The notes: generated from the letters alone by a model not told the origin. Numbered from the stretch's first letter, positions 18,734 to 27,070 are shown. The stretch is DNA of 64,000 nucleotides from PALSA-129 sp963842505 (GCA_963842505.1 CAWJGZ010000004.1:372001-436000); one strand, 5' to 3'. Numbers and translations are program-made.

Positions 18734-18762
18734 TTGACCTAATCTAATTTAAACCTCGTCAA
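18734..18762. promoter_or_regulatory. Inverted repeat in the dsr operon leader, possible operator
   Basis: TTGAC and GTCAA lie 19 bases apart in an AT-rich patch that stands out from the GC-rich surroundings, 27-55 bases upstream of the marR start. The site is placed as an operator for the operon's own MarR protein would be. The rest of the 18708-19010 gap holds no gene; it must contain the operon promoter, but I could not find a convincing -35/-10 pair with 17-base spacing. Confidence 0.3.
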
Positions 18763-19010
18763 CGATTCGGAGCAAGACCATCGCTGTTATTCAGATCAAA
18801 AACTCTGAAATGGCGGCGGCATAGCCATTTCTGGCTACCTTGGGCCGCGCCGCGGATTAAAATCCATCAACCAGAGGCTCGCTTCGTCGAGCTCCTCGTC
18901 ATCTCACCTGCCAAGCGCCGCCGCGGATGAAGAAAGTCCGGATCGGGGCGCCGGGAAACCCATATTTTGCCGTTTTTTGTTCATTGCATCGTCAAAATTG
19001 GGGCAAAATT

Positions 19011-20708
19011 CTACATTGCGCAGGCCTTCACGAGCTGGGTGCCCCCAGGAATCGGTTCGTTGTGCAGGACTCGCCAGCCCAACGACCGCAACTCAGTCTC
19101 CAACCGTGAAATGGACCAATTCCGGCTGCCCCCGCGCATGACGTGCCGGCCGAGCGCGAACAGCAAAACCTCCTGCGGGGGAAGCGTACCTGAATCCACA
19201 AACGCATCGTGCAGGATCAGAAGGCCGCCGGGCTTCACGACGCGCGAAGCACTTTCCAGAGCCGGCGCCAACTGCTCCCGGTCGCAGCCCGCCAGCAACC
19301 CGGAAAACAGCACCGCGCCGTAAGACCGGCCGCCGTTGCCGATGGTCTTTGCGGGATCGCCCTTTCCGCCCGCCTCGAAGGGATTGCGGAACTCGAACGC
19401 CACTTTCGGCCAGCGCTGGGCAGCCAGTTCGCGGTAGAAGCTTCCGCCCCATCCGATCAGCAAAGCGGGGCTATACGGCGCAAGGTCTAGTTTGTCCAGC
19501 ACCAGCGGGGCCGCGTACCGCGCCAGACACTCGCAGGACTGACGGTGCAGGTCCTCGATTTCCGCGTGCGGGCCATCTTCCCGCCCGTTGAGCAGATAGC
19601 GGCCGACGGCGGTCAACGGCGCCAGGTGCGCCGCCTGATACAGCAGCGCCGGCTTCAGCGTTTGCGGAGCGTTATCCAGCAAGTAGCGGGATGCCAGTTC
19701 CAGGTTGCGATATCCATTCGGGCCACCTTCCAGCAACCCCATCGAAACCAGGCACTCCAACACTTCCGCCAGGCCGCTCCGGTTCAGTCCCAATGCGCGG
19801 GCCAGGTCCGATGCCGTGCGCCACTGCTCCAGCCTGTCGAACAGGGAGGTGGAGAGCGCGAAGCGGAGGACTTGACTGCCCATGCCGGCCGTGGCGATCC
19901 GCAGTAGTTGATCGGGAGCGGGTGCAGGTTCGAAAGGTGCGGAGTTGTCGGGCCGCCGGCACAGATCGCGCTGGGAGTGTTTCAACTTCTCCCGCAACCG
20001 CACCACGTCGCCGATTACCAGCGTGGCCGGCGGGTCGATGCCCGCCCGCTCGACCTCCCCGGCAATCGAAGCCAGGGTCCCCGTAACGACTTTCTCGCCG
20101 TGCCAGAAGGCCATCTGAATCATGGCCGCCGGGGTCTCCGGATCGCGCCCGTGCGCCATCAGTTCCTGGGCTACCCGTCCCACCGTCCGCACCGCCATCA
20201 AAAACACCAGTGTATCGATGCCCGCCAGCGCGTTCCAGTTCAGCCGGCTTTGCTCGCGGTTGGCTTCGTGGCCGGTAACGATGGCCACCGCCGAAGCCCA
20301 ATCCCGGTGTGTCACGGCGATTCCGGCGCTGGCCGGAGCCGCCAGCGCCGACGACACGCCAGGCACTACTTCAAATGGAATTCCTTGCTCCGCCAGTAAC
20401 TCGGCCTCTTCGCCGCCCCGCCCGAACAGAAATGGGTCGCCACCCTTGAGGCGCACCACGGTCTTGCCCTCGCGCGCCTTGCGCACCAGCACTTCGAATA
20501 TTTCTTCCTGGCGCGTCTCGTGGATTCCGACTGATTTGCCCAGGTAGATCCGCTCGGCCGAGGGCTTCGCCAGGGCCAGAATTTCTTCCTGAATCAAACG
20601 GTCGTAGATGATAACGTCACCGGCTTCCAGGAGTCTTACAGCCTTGACAGTCAATAACTCCGGGTGGCCCGGGCCGGCGCCCACTAAGTATACTTTTCCC
20701 GGCGGCAC
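19011..20708 (-). CDS. Uroporphyrinogen-III C-methyltransferase fused to a second, O-methyltransferase-like domain
   Basis: Residues 1 to about 250 are a complete SUMT (CobA/CysG-A type): VYLVGAGPGHPELLT, the YDRL motif, RLKGGDPFLFGRGGEEA and a late PPATLVIGDVV. This step makes precorrin-2, the precursor of siroheme. Residues about 265-565 add a winged-helix dimerisation-like segment (LFDRLEQWRTASDLARALGL) and a class I methyltransferase-like fold ending with VVKPGGLLILHDAFVD. The usual GxGxG cofactor loop is changed to LLIGWGGSFYRELAAQ. Such a fusion is not a standard arrangement for siroheme synthesis. It lies just upstream of the dsr operon on the same strand, so siroheme supply for DsrAB is the likely purpose. 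Confidence 0.85.
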   Translation of the reverse strand: MPPGKVYLVGAGPGHPELLTVKAVRLLEAGDVIIYDRLIQEEILALAKPSAERIYLGKSVGIHETRQEEIFEVLVRKAREGKTVVRLKGGDPFLFGRGGEEAELLAEQGIPFEVVPGVSSALAAPASAGIAVTHRDWASAVAIVTGHEANREQSRLNWNALAGIDTLVFLMAVRTVGRVAQELMAHGRDPETPAAMIQMAFWHGEKVVTGTLASIAGEVERAGIDPPATLVIGDVVRLREKLKHSQRDLCRRPDNSAPFEPAPAPDQLLRIATAGMGSQVLRFALSTSLFDRLEQWRTASDLARALGLNRSGLAEVLECLVSMGLLEGGPNGYRNLELASRYLLDNAPQTLKPALLYQAAHLAPLTAVGRYLLNGREDGPHAEIEDLHRQSCECLARYAAPLVLDKLDLAPYSPALLIGWGGSFYRELAAQRWPKVAFEFRNPFEAGGKGDPAKTIGNGGRSYGAVLFSGLLAGCDREQLAPALESASRVVKPGGLLILHDAFVDSGTLPPQEVLLFALGRHVMRGGSRNWSISRLETELRSLGWRVLHNEPIPGGTQLVKACAM

Positions 20709-20817
20709 GAATTCTTCCGCAGATCCTCTCTTGTGCTTCTATCGGTACTACATCAAATGATAACACGAGGCTGAAGTCTGAAATTGGTCCGCGAGGACGC
20801 AGACAGGGGGGCAGGGA

Positions 20818-21005
20818 GCCTCCACAATTACGATTTCCAGGGGTTCGTTCCGCAGCGGTAAGATGCTCGCCGCATGTCTCTCCCACGCCTTGGGCTATCG
20901 CCCGATCGATCGCGACGTCATCATGGAACGCGCAGAAACCGCCCGCGCTCGTGGAGCGCATTCAATACACGAAATATCTATACCTCGTGTTGATCCAGGC
21001 CGCGC
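20818..21005 (+). pseudogene. Remnant of a cytidylate-kinase-like (Cytidylate_kin2) gene
   Basis: Reading on the plus strand, the bases give TITISRGSFRSGKMLAACL and then SHALGYRPIDRDVIMERAE, which is the start of a cytidylate-kinase-like protein with a P-loop of type RGSxxSGK. About 45 residues in, the frame is lost. A second frame then gives LVERIQYTKYLYLVLIQAA, which matches the part of the same family downstream of the P-loop helix. The gene is therefore internally deleted or shifted, and it ends at the 3' end of gltA on the other strand. No start codon is clear. The rest of the 306-base gap holds nothing else I can identify. Confidence 0.55.
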
Positions 21006-21014
21006 CCTGGCGCT

Positions 21015-22322
21015 TCAAGCGGTTGGCGCGACGTCGATCACGGGCTTCTCGGCCGGCAGATGGCGCACATCCGCGCCGGTGTAAATCTGCCGCGGCCGCG
21101 CGATCTTCAGTTCGGGGTCGCGCATCATTTCGTCCCAGTGGGCCAGCCACCCCACCGTCCGCGGAATCGCGAACAGCACCGTGAACATATCCGGCTTGAA
21201 ACCCATCGCCTGGTAAATGATGCCGGAGTAGAAGTCCACATTCGGGTATAGCTTCCGTTTTATAAAGTACTCGTCCTCCAGAGCGATCTTCTCCAGTTCC
21301 AGCGCAATATCCAGTTTAGGATTGCGCCCCGTCACCTGGAATACCTGCTCGGCGGTCCACTTGATGATGCGGGCGCGCGGATCGTAGTTCTTGTACACGC
21401 GATGGCCGAAGCCCATCAGCTTGAGCTTGCCGGCCTTCACCTGCTCGATATACTCGTGGATGCGATCCTTGGTGCCGATCTGGTCCAGCATGCGCAGCAC
21501 CTGCTCGTTGGCGCCGCCATGCAACGGGCCAGACAGCGCCGTTGCCGCCGCTGCCGTCGCGAGGTACGGATCGGCCTGCGAACTGCCCACCGCCCGCATG
21601 GTGCTCGTGCTGCAGTTCTGCTCGTGATCCGCATGCAGAATAAACAGGACCGAGAGCGCCCGCGCCAGCACCGGATTGGCCAGGTACTTCGGCTCCAGCA
21701 TCTTCCAAAGCATGTTCATGAAATTGGCCGAATATCCCAAATCGTTGTCGGGATACACGTAGGGAAGGCCCAGGCTGTGGCGATAGGTGTAAGCCGCGAT
21801 GGTCGGCACCTTGGCGATCAAGCGGACAATCTGGCGCCGGCGATTCTCCGCGTCGAGCACATTTCTAGCCTCCGGATAAACCGTGGAAAGCGCCGCCACG
21901 GTGCTCACCAGCATGCCCATGGGATGCGCATTGTAACGGAAACCTTCGAGGAATTTCTTGGTGGTCTCCTGCAGCATGGTGTGGCGCTTGACCAGGGCTA
22001 CCCATTCCTCGTGTTCGCTTGGGCTGGGCAGTTCTCCATTGAGCAGCAGGTAGGCAACCTCCAGAAACGTGCACTTCTCAGCCAGCTCCTCAATCGGATA
22101 GCCGCGGTACCGCAGGATGCCGCGGTCGCCATCGATATACGTGATACTGCTTCGGCAGGACGCGGTGTTCATAAAGGCGGGGTCATAGGTCATGAGCCCG
22201 AAATCGTCCGCGTTCTCCTTGAGTTGTCGAAGATCCATCGCCCGGATGGTACCTTGATCAATGGGAATGGTATAGACCTTGTCCGTACGGCCATCGGTTA
22301 AGGTCACGGTTTGGTTCTGCAT
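21015..22322 (-). CDS. gltA: Citrate synthase
   Basis: This is a hexameric-type (type II) citrate synthase of 435 residues that condenses oxaloacetate and acetyl-CoA. The ATG at 22322 (MQNQTVTLTDGR) follows AAAGGTG and fits the family start better than the longer frame. Catalytic blocks are present: LHADHEQNCSTSTMR with the catalytic histidine, SGPLHGGANEQVLRML, MGFGHRVYKNYDPRA and the late NVDFYSGIIYQAMG with its aspartate. It lies between the cytidylate-kinase remnant and the porin. Confidence 0.97.
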   Translation of the reverse strand: MQNQTVTLTDGRTDKVYTIPIDQGTIRAMDLRQLKENADDFGLMTYDPAFMNTASCRSSITYIDGDRGILRYRGYPIEELAEKCTFLEVAYLLLNGELPSPSEHEEWVALVKRHTMLQETTKKFLEGFRYNAHPMGMLVSTVAALSTVYPEARNVLDAENRRRQIVRLIAKVPTIAAYTYRHSLGLPYVYPDNDLGYSANFMNMLWKMLEPKYLANPVLARALSVLFILHADHEQNCSTSTMRAVGSSQADPYLATAAAATALSGPLHGGANEQVLRMLDQIGTKDRIHEYIEQVKAGKLKLMGFGHRVYKNYDPRARIIKWTAEQVFQVTGRNPKLDIALELEKIALEDEYFIKRKLYPNVDFYSGIIYQAMGFKPDMFTVLFAIPRTVGWLAHWDEMMRDPELKIARPRQIYTGADVRHLPAEKPVIDVAPTA

Positions 22323-22636
22323 GATTGTCACCTTTTCGATTCCAACTTGTCGCACTCGCGGCGCGCGATGGGAATTGCATCATTCATGCCGTCGCTCGAA
22401 TCAAACACGATACGAGCCGAAACCAGATCGAAGCTGACTTTCCAGATATCGGATAAGCAGGGCCCCGCTGGCGCCCCCGTCAGGCAAAAAACAACAATCC
22501 CCCAGAGTACGCACCAGCGCAGCATGACTCGGAATCGCTCTCGATCCCCACAAATGAGGGTACCTTCCGCGTCGGGAGAATGCAATACCCCGGGCAGAGT
22601 AAATTCAACGGGTAAATCGTAGTAACTAGCCGCAGC

Positions 22637-24052
22637 CTAGATGAAATTGATTTGGAAGCGGAGTACGAGGGCTTTCTCGGCGGGCCGGTTTATGCCCGCC
22701 GCAATCGTGGCGCCGCCTCCGAAGCCGGTGTGTCCATAGTCGCATGAGATCCGGACCAGCCGATTCAGATACCAGTTTATGCCGCCCACCCACTCGTGGG
22801 CGGTTCGCGGCGTTGCCGTGGCGGAAGCGAATCCGTAGTTATAGATGCCTTCCTCGGCGCTGAAGTCTCCTGTCCGCAACGCCAGTTCGACCGCTCCCCA
22901 GCCGTGATTGCGCGGATCGAAATTCCTCTTCGGCGTGGGGCTCGCATAGCTCTTGCGCTCGCCCGTCAAAATGAAGGTGGCCTCCACTTGCCAGGCGCGG
23001 AAGGCGATGTCCCGCCGAAGCGTTCCCTTCTGCAAACCATCCTCCGTGAGGCCATATTCCGATAACAGGCCGAATGGCCCCAGGTAATAATAGGCTCCCG
23101 GCGCCAGACGGGTGCGGTGGCCGTCTTCGGTCACCCCCGAAGCGAAGGTAAAGAAGGTGTTCTGGCCGAAGGTCTTATAAGCCGGCAGCGCTTCACCGTC
23201 CACGTTGCCGGACGAAGCGCCGATGCCGAATCCAAGCTGGCTGACCTCGCTGTTTACCGGGGTCAAATCCAAGCGGGCCGCATAGTCCCGGTGATCGCTC
23301 GCGGCGCTATCGCTGAGGCCGTTATCCGGAACTCCGTTGAACACAGCCACTGCATAGCTAACGTGGCGATTCACGAGGTCACCGGAAAGCTGATAGCCAA
23401 TGTCGCGGCTGGGAACCAGCAGGGAGGGGAAACTGCGCTCCACGAAGCTGGTGTCGTCATCCGATTGCAAACGTTCCAATCCGATCGGCGGCTTGAATTT
23501 ACCAACCCGCAGTTTGGCAAACTGAAAGTACTTCAGTTCCATGTAGGCGTCGTAAATGACGGTCGCCCCCTGGCCGAAGTCAGGCCGGAAGAGGTAGTCC
23601 ACGTATTGGAAAACCGTTCCGGAGAAAGTCGGGCGGATGCGCCGGAGCACGAGGGTGTCGGCCAGAGTGGTTTGCGCCTCACCGATGAAGGAGCGGTTAT
23701 CGACTTGCAAATCCGCGCCGATCTTGAGCAGGAAGTTGCGATCGGCGGATTTGATCGTGAATCCGGTGAGGTCGGCGGTGACCGTTGTGGCGTTCCCATC
23801 TGTCCCGGTGAGCTCGTCAACTCGCTTTTCGAGTTCCTGAATTCTCTGGTCGGTGGTTTGCGGCTCGGTAGCCTGCGCCGCGGGTGGCGCCGGAGTTTGG
23901 CCGTCGTCGGATGTGGATGTCGCGGCCGGCGCCGGATTTTGGGCGCCAGTAACGGCTTGAACCGGATCGGTGGAAGCAATCGCCAGCCCAGTCCAAACGG
24001 TGAGGACGATTAAGAGAAAAACCCATTGGATGGCACTACGAAGTGTGTTCAT
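22637..24052 (-). CDS. OprP/OprO-type phosphate-selective porin
   Basis: The 471-residue protein has a signal peptide (WVFLLIVLTVWTGLAIAS), a short proline/threonine-rich linker, a coiled-coil segment (DQRIQELEKRVDELTG) and a 16-strand-like beta barrel that ends in phenylalanine-isoleucine (LRFQINFI). The blocks RRIRPTFSGTVFQYVDYLFRPDFG, LRVGKFKPPIGLERLQSD and FVERSFPSLL are hallmarks of the phosphate-selective porin O/P family. The coiled coil would trimerise the porin or anchor it to the cell wall. It is divergent from dsrD, and an anion porin next to sulfur genes might admit sulfonate or sulfite; that is only inference. Confidence 0.88.
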   Translation of the reverse strand: MNTLRSAIQWVFLLIVLTVWTGLAIASTDPVQAVTGAQNPAPAATSTSDDGQTPAPPAAQATEPQTTDQRIQELEKRVDELTGTDGNATTVTADLTGFTIKSADRNFLLKIGADLQVDNRSFIGEAQTTLADTLVLRRIRPTFSGTVFQYVDYLFRPDFGQGATVIYDAYMELKYFQFAKLRVGKFKPPIGLERLQSDDDTSFVERSFPSLLVPSRDIGYQLSGDLVNRHVSYAVAVFNGVPDNGLSDSAASDHRDYAARLDLTPVNSEVSQLGFGIGASSGNVDGEALPAYKTFGQNTFFTFASGVTEDGHRTRLAPGAYYYLGPFGLLSEYGLTEDGLQKGTLRRDIAFRAWQVEATFILTGERKSYASPTPKRNFDPRNHGWGAVELALRTGDFSAEEGIYNYGFASATATPRTAHEWVGGINWYLNRLVRISCDYGHTGFGGGATIAAGINRPAEKALVLRFQINFI

Positions 24053-24475
24053 TTTATGATTTCGCGGGAGGGCCGGCGGGCCAAGATCGTGGCGCCCATG
24101 ACAAAGCGCGCGACGGCCCGAACGCTATGAAGCTTCCATCCTGGAAGCCCATGAGATGCGCTGCCGGGCGGTGTGCTCGCGGCAGGTTCGGCCGCCTGCC
24201 TGGTCCAGTCCCATTGGTAACCAGAATGTTTATCGGTAATGGAGAGTCAACTCTAACGCTATGCGATATTACTTCAAGTAAAAAGGTCTTTTTATCTTAA
24301 ACCATTTGTGAACTCGATAGAGGAACGCGTCGCGGTTGTGCACGTCGAGATTGTGGATGGCAGCCGCGTCGAAATGGACGTCTCTCCGATTACCACGAAA
24401 CCTTCGTACTTGACCGCGCGCGCGCCACCAATTAGCATTGAATTGAGATAGTTTTATCTGAAATGGGAGGGTTTC
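24053..24475. promoter_or_regulatory. Divergent regulatory region between the porin and dsrDN
   Basis: This 423-base stretch is GC-rich next to the porin and turns AT-rich from about 24220 (for example GTAAAAAGGTCTTTTTATCTT). It must hold the promoters of the porin gene and of dsrD. AGAGTCAACTCT near 24242 is a short imperfect palindrome. A 47-codon frame at 24308-24451 is listed separately. The dsrD ribosome site GGGAGGG is at the right end. Confidence 0.45.
24308..24451 (+). CDS. Candidate 47-residue ORF directly upstream of dsrD
   Basis: A GTG at 24308 opens a frame ending with TAG 24 bases before dsrD. The product has an unusually protein-like composition (VAVVHVEIVDGSRVEMDVSP, then ITTKPSYLTARAPPISIEL), unlike the random frames in this GC-rich DNA. 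It has no good ribosome site and no domain that I recognise. It could be a genuine small gene in the dsrDN unit, the tail of a decayed gene, or chance. Confidence 0.3.
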   Translation: MNSIEERVAVVHVEIVDGSRVEMDVSPITTKPSYLTARAPPISIELR

Positions 24476-24727
24476 ATGCCCGTAACAACCGAAGCTCTGG
24501 CAGACGAGATGTATGCGATGGTATCGCAGTATGCCGGCAAGAGAAATCTGAAAGCCGGCGACTTGACCAAGGAGATGATCGCCCGGCATGGCGAATCCGA
24601 GTGCAGCAAGGACGACTGCAAACACGCCATTCGCATCCTGATGGACTCGGGGCGCTGTGTCTACAGCTACCTGGGAGGCTCGTATATTACATTGCCACCT
24701 AAAGAGGGAACTCTTCCGGGAGCGTGA
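24476..24727 (+). CDS. dsrD: DsrD, small winged-helix activator of dissimilatory sulfite reductase
   Basis: The 83-residue protein follows a GGGAGGG site. Its layout of a leading helix (LADEMYAMVSQYAGK), a middle section with KAGDLTKEMI and a wing (SGRCVYSYLGGSYITLP) corresponds to the DsrD winged helix, whose wing carries an aromatic YWSSGSTT-type strand. It has extra cysteines (ESECSKDDCKH) that the classical protein lacks. DsrD raises the rate of sulfite reduction by DsrAB and is regarded as a marker of the reductive direction. It is followed directly by dsrN with no gap. Confidence 0.75.
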   Translation: MPVTTEALADEMYAMVSQYAGKRNLKAGDLTKEMIARHGESECSKDDCKHAIRILMDSGRCVYSYLGGSYITLPPKEGTLPGA

Positions 24728-26137
24728 ATGGGCGTGGAAAGTGCCGCAACCATGGCCGATTTGCCGCGCCTGGTAGTTGCCGGCCTTTCCGGAGAGTCGG
24801 GCAAGACTCTGGTTTCACTTGCGCTATTGCTCGAGGCCGGCCGGAGGGGCATTCCCGTCCGGGCGTTCAAGAAAGGGCCGGACTACATCGACTCGGCCTG
24901 GCTCGGATGGGCTTCCCACATGCCGGCCAGGAACCTGGATACCTACCTGATGGGCTTTGAGCGGGTCCGCGATTCCTTCGCGAGCCACGCTATCGCCGGC
25001 GGGTTCAACCTGGTCGAAGGCAACCGTGGTCTGTACGACGGCGCGGATGCCCGCGGGACGCATAGCACGGCGGAACTGGCCAAGGCTCTGCGCGCGCCGG
25101 TGGTCCTGGTAGTCAACGCCACCAAGGTGACGCGCACGACGGCTGCATTGGTGCTGGGGTGTCAGCGGCTGGACCCCGATGTTCGGATCGCCGGTGTGAT
25201 CGTCAATCGGGTGAGCGGATCCCGACACGAACGTATTGTGCGGGAAGCCATCGAATCGGCTTGCCAGGTTCCGGTCCTGGGAGTGATTCCCCGCGTGAAA
25301 GACGATGTGCTGCTTCCGGCGCGGCACCTGGGCTTGATCACGCCCGGCGAGCACCCGCATTGCGAGCTCCTGGCTCAACACTTGCTGAACCTTGTGGAGG
25401 GCCGCCTGGATTTCGATCGGCTGCTGGAAATCTCGCGCCAGGCTTTGCCCGTCGCCATGCCAGCCGCTTCCGTCCCGGTTTTGCCTGCCGGCAACAGGAT
25501 CACTGTCGGCTATCTGAACGACTCGGCGTTTAGCTTTTACTACCCGGAGAACCTCGAAGCTCTTCGCGCCGCGGGCGCCGACCTGGTTTCGATTTCCAGC
25601 CTTGCCGCCACTTCACTTCCGCCCGGCCTGGATGCACTCTACATCGGCGGCGGATTTCCAGAGACGCACGCGCGGGTGTTGTCGGCAAACGCGGGTTTTC
25701 TGGCTTCCATCCACGAGGCCGCCGGCAGAGGCTTGCCCATCTACGCCGAGTGCGGAGGCCTGATGTATCTCTCACGCGCCGTAACATGGCAGGGACAGCG
25801 ATTCCCCATGGCGGACGTCCTGCCTCTCGAAATCGATGTGAGCGACCGTCCCCAAGGGCACGGCTACGTCGAGCTGCTGGTGGACCGGCCAAACCCGTTT
25901 TTCCCGGTGGGCGCCAGCCTGCGGGGGCATGAGTTTCATTATTCGAAGATCCGGTCCGAAGGCAAACCGCTAACCACCGCCTGCGCGGTGCTTCGCGGGA
26001 CCGGCTGTGGGGACGGCCGTGATGCGGTTGTGACCGGCAACATCTGGGCGTCTTACACTCACCTGCACGCCGTGGCCACTCCGGATTGGGCTCACGCGAT
26101 GATGCGGGCAGCCCGTTCCGCCGCGGTGACGGGCTAG
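24728..26137 (+). CDS. dsrN: DsrN, CbiA/CobB-type glutamine amidotransferase (siroheme amidase)
   Basis: The 469-residue protein is a cobyrinate a,c-diamide synthase homologue. It has an N-terminal P-loop (VVAGLSGESGKTLVSLALLL), the DTYLMG block and the EGNRGLYDG motif, and a C-terminal class I glutamine amidotransferase domain with IYAECGGLMYLS (catalytic cysteine) and a late HLHAVATPDW. In dsr clusters this family amidates siroheme to the siro(heme)amide used by DsrAB. The start abuts the dsrD stop. An alternative start at 24752 (MADLPRLV) would trim eight residues. Confidence 0.9.
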   Translation: MGVESAATMADLPRLVVAGLSGESGKTLVSLALLLEAGRRGIPVRAFKKGPDYIDSAWLGWASHMPARNLDTYLMGFERVRDSFASHAIAGGFNLVEGNRGLYDGADARGTHSTAELAKALRAPVVLVVNATKVTRTTAALVLGCQRLDPDVRIAGVIVNRVSGSRHERIVREAIESACQVPVLGVIPRVKDDVLLPARHLGLITPGEHPHCELLAQHLLNLVEGRLDFDRLLEISRQALPVAMPAASVPVLPAGNRITVGYLNDSAFSFYYPENLEALRAAGADLVSISSLAATSLPPGLDALYIGGGFPETHARVLSANAGFLASIHEAAGRGLPIYAECGGLMYLSRAVTWQGQRFPMADVLPLEIDVSDRPQGHGYVELLVDRPNPFFPVGASLRGHEFHYSKIRSEGKPLTTACAVLRGTGCGDGRDAVVTGNIWASYTHLHAVATPDWAHAMMRAARSAAVTG

Positions 26138-26282
26138 CCAACACTGTTCAGTTAAGTGGGACATGCCATCGCGCTTCGTGGTCCGTCATGCTTAGCTGAA
26201 GCACGGGCGCTTGACAGACGACTAAAACCGATCGTCTGTCCCACCCCCGACGCCGGCTTAAGTGAACAGCATTGGGGCTAGC
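26133..26282. repeat. 150-bp MITE-like inverted-repeat element with an internal hairpin
   Basis: The ends match as inverted repeats: GCTAGCC...CTGTTCAGTTAAG at 26133-26156 and CTTAAGTGAACAG...GGCTAGC at 26257-26282. Inside, GTGGGACA (26156-26163) pairs with TGTCCCAC (26237-26244), and GACAGACGA (26213-26221) pairs perfectly with TCGTCTGTC (26232-26240) around a 10-base loop. The left end supplies the stop codon of dsrN. The structure suits a nonautonomous insertion element or remnant of one, and it may also terminate dsrN transcription. No transposase lies beside it. Confidence 0.6.
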
Positions 26283-26287
26283 GCCGT

Positions 26288-27070
26288 TCAGGCCTTGGCA
26301 GCCGTCTCCGCTTCGAGCGGCTCCACGGGAGTCCGGTTGATGATAGCTAGAACCTCATCCGCGTCGAATGGTAGCTGGATCGTGGCGTAGACTGCGTCGT
26401 GGCGAATGCGCAATCCCATCGGCGCGTTGCGGATCGCCACCAGAATTCGCGTTCCCATGGTTCTGGGATCGGCGGCAATCGCATCGAGCAGCGCCAGGCC
26501 GAGGCGCTCCAGAATGACCTCGTCGAATATCACGAATGCCGGGCGAAATACCGTGATGATCGCCGACGCATCGTAGCCGCGGCGCGCGAAACGAAAGGCC
26601 AGGGATGCACTCTCCCGTTTTGCCAGATTCCTGATCAGGCTCTCATCGCGGGTGATGACCAGCACGTTGGTCGGCAGGCCGTGCACCCGCCGGTAATAGG
26701 GGCATTCCTGGCAGATCCCGCTGCAGAACCGCTTGGCGTGCCCGGCCGCCTTCATGGCGCCGACCATGCGAAAACAATAGGACGCGCGAACCTTGTAGAC
26801 CACACAATCCTGGCAGTTCGCGCCGGGACCGTTGTTCATGTACTCCCAGCAACGCATAGGGCGGGAACAAAGCGCAGTCTCTTGCTTTAGGCTCTCGGTC
26901 GCACCATTCTGGGAAAGCACCAAGGACAAGTCGTGCTCTTCGACGCGATAATGGCCTCCCGCCGTGCGACAGGCGGGAAGCACGCCTTTCTTGATCCACT
27001 TGAGCACTGTATCCGGCTTGACAGAGCACAGCCGAGCTGCCTTGCCGGTCGTCAACAATGCACTTGACAT
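26288..27070 (-). CDS. Helix-turn-helix (excisionase/MerR-like) regulator with an eight-cysteine domain and a receiver-like domain
   Basis: The 260-residue protein has three parts. Residues 1-50 are a MerR/excisionase-type HTH (LLTTGKAARLCSVKPDTVLKW, then RTAGGHYRVEEHDL). Residues 68-125 hold eight cysteines (68, 74, 86, 89, 99, 116, 120, 123) in blocks such as RCWEYMNNGPGANCQDC and CSGICQECPYYRRVHG, suited to zinc or iron-sulfur binding. Residues about 133-250 look like a response-regulator receiver fold (VLVITRDESLIRNLAKRE, then FRPAFVIFDEVI and TRILVAI). The receiver lacks a clear acidic pocket. It lies between dsrN and the sat remnant, and regulates neighbouring sulfur genes if context is a guide. 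Confidence 0.75.
   Translation of the reverse strand: MSSALLTTGKAARLCSVKPDTVLKWIKKGVLPACRTAGGHYRVEEHDLSLVLSQNGATESLKQETALCSRPMRCWEYMNNGPGANCQDCVVYKVRASYCFRMVGAMKAAGHAKRFCSGICQECPYYRRVHGLPTNVLVITRDESLIRNLAKRESASLAFRFARRGYDASAIITVFRPAFVIFDEVILERLGLALLDAIAADPRTMGTRILVAIRNAPMGLRIRHDAVYATIQLPFDADEVLAIINRTPVEPLEAETAAKA

Noticed and set aside
22328..22585. Minus-strand frame of 85 codons ending six bases before gltA
   Set aside because: It has a signal-like start and tempting spacing, but no family and a normal leader would look the same. Not enough evidence.
24269..24625. Minus-strand frame of 118 codons overlapping dsrD
   Set aside because: It is antisense to dsrD, which has a good ribosome site and family match.
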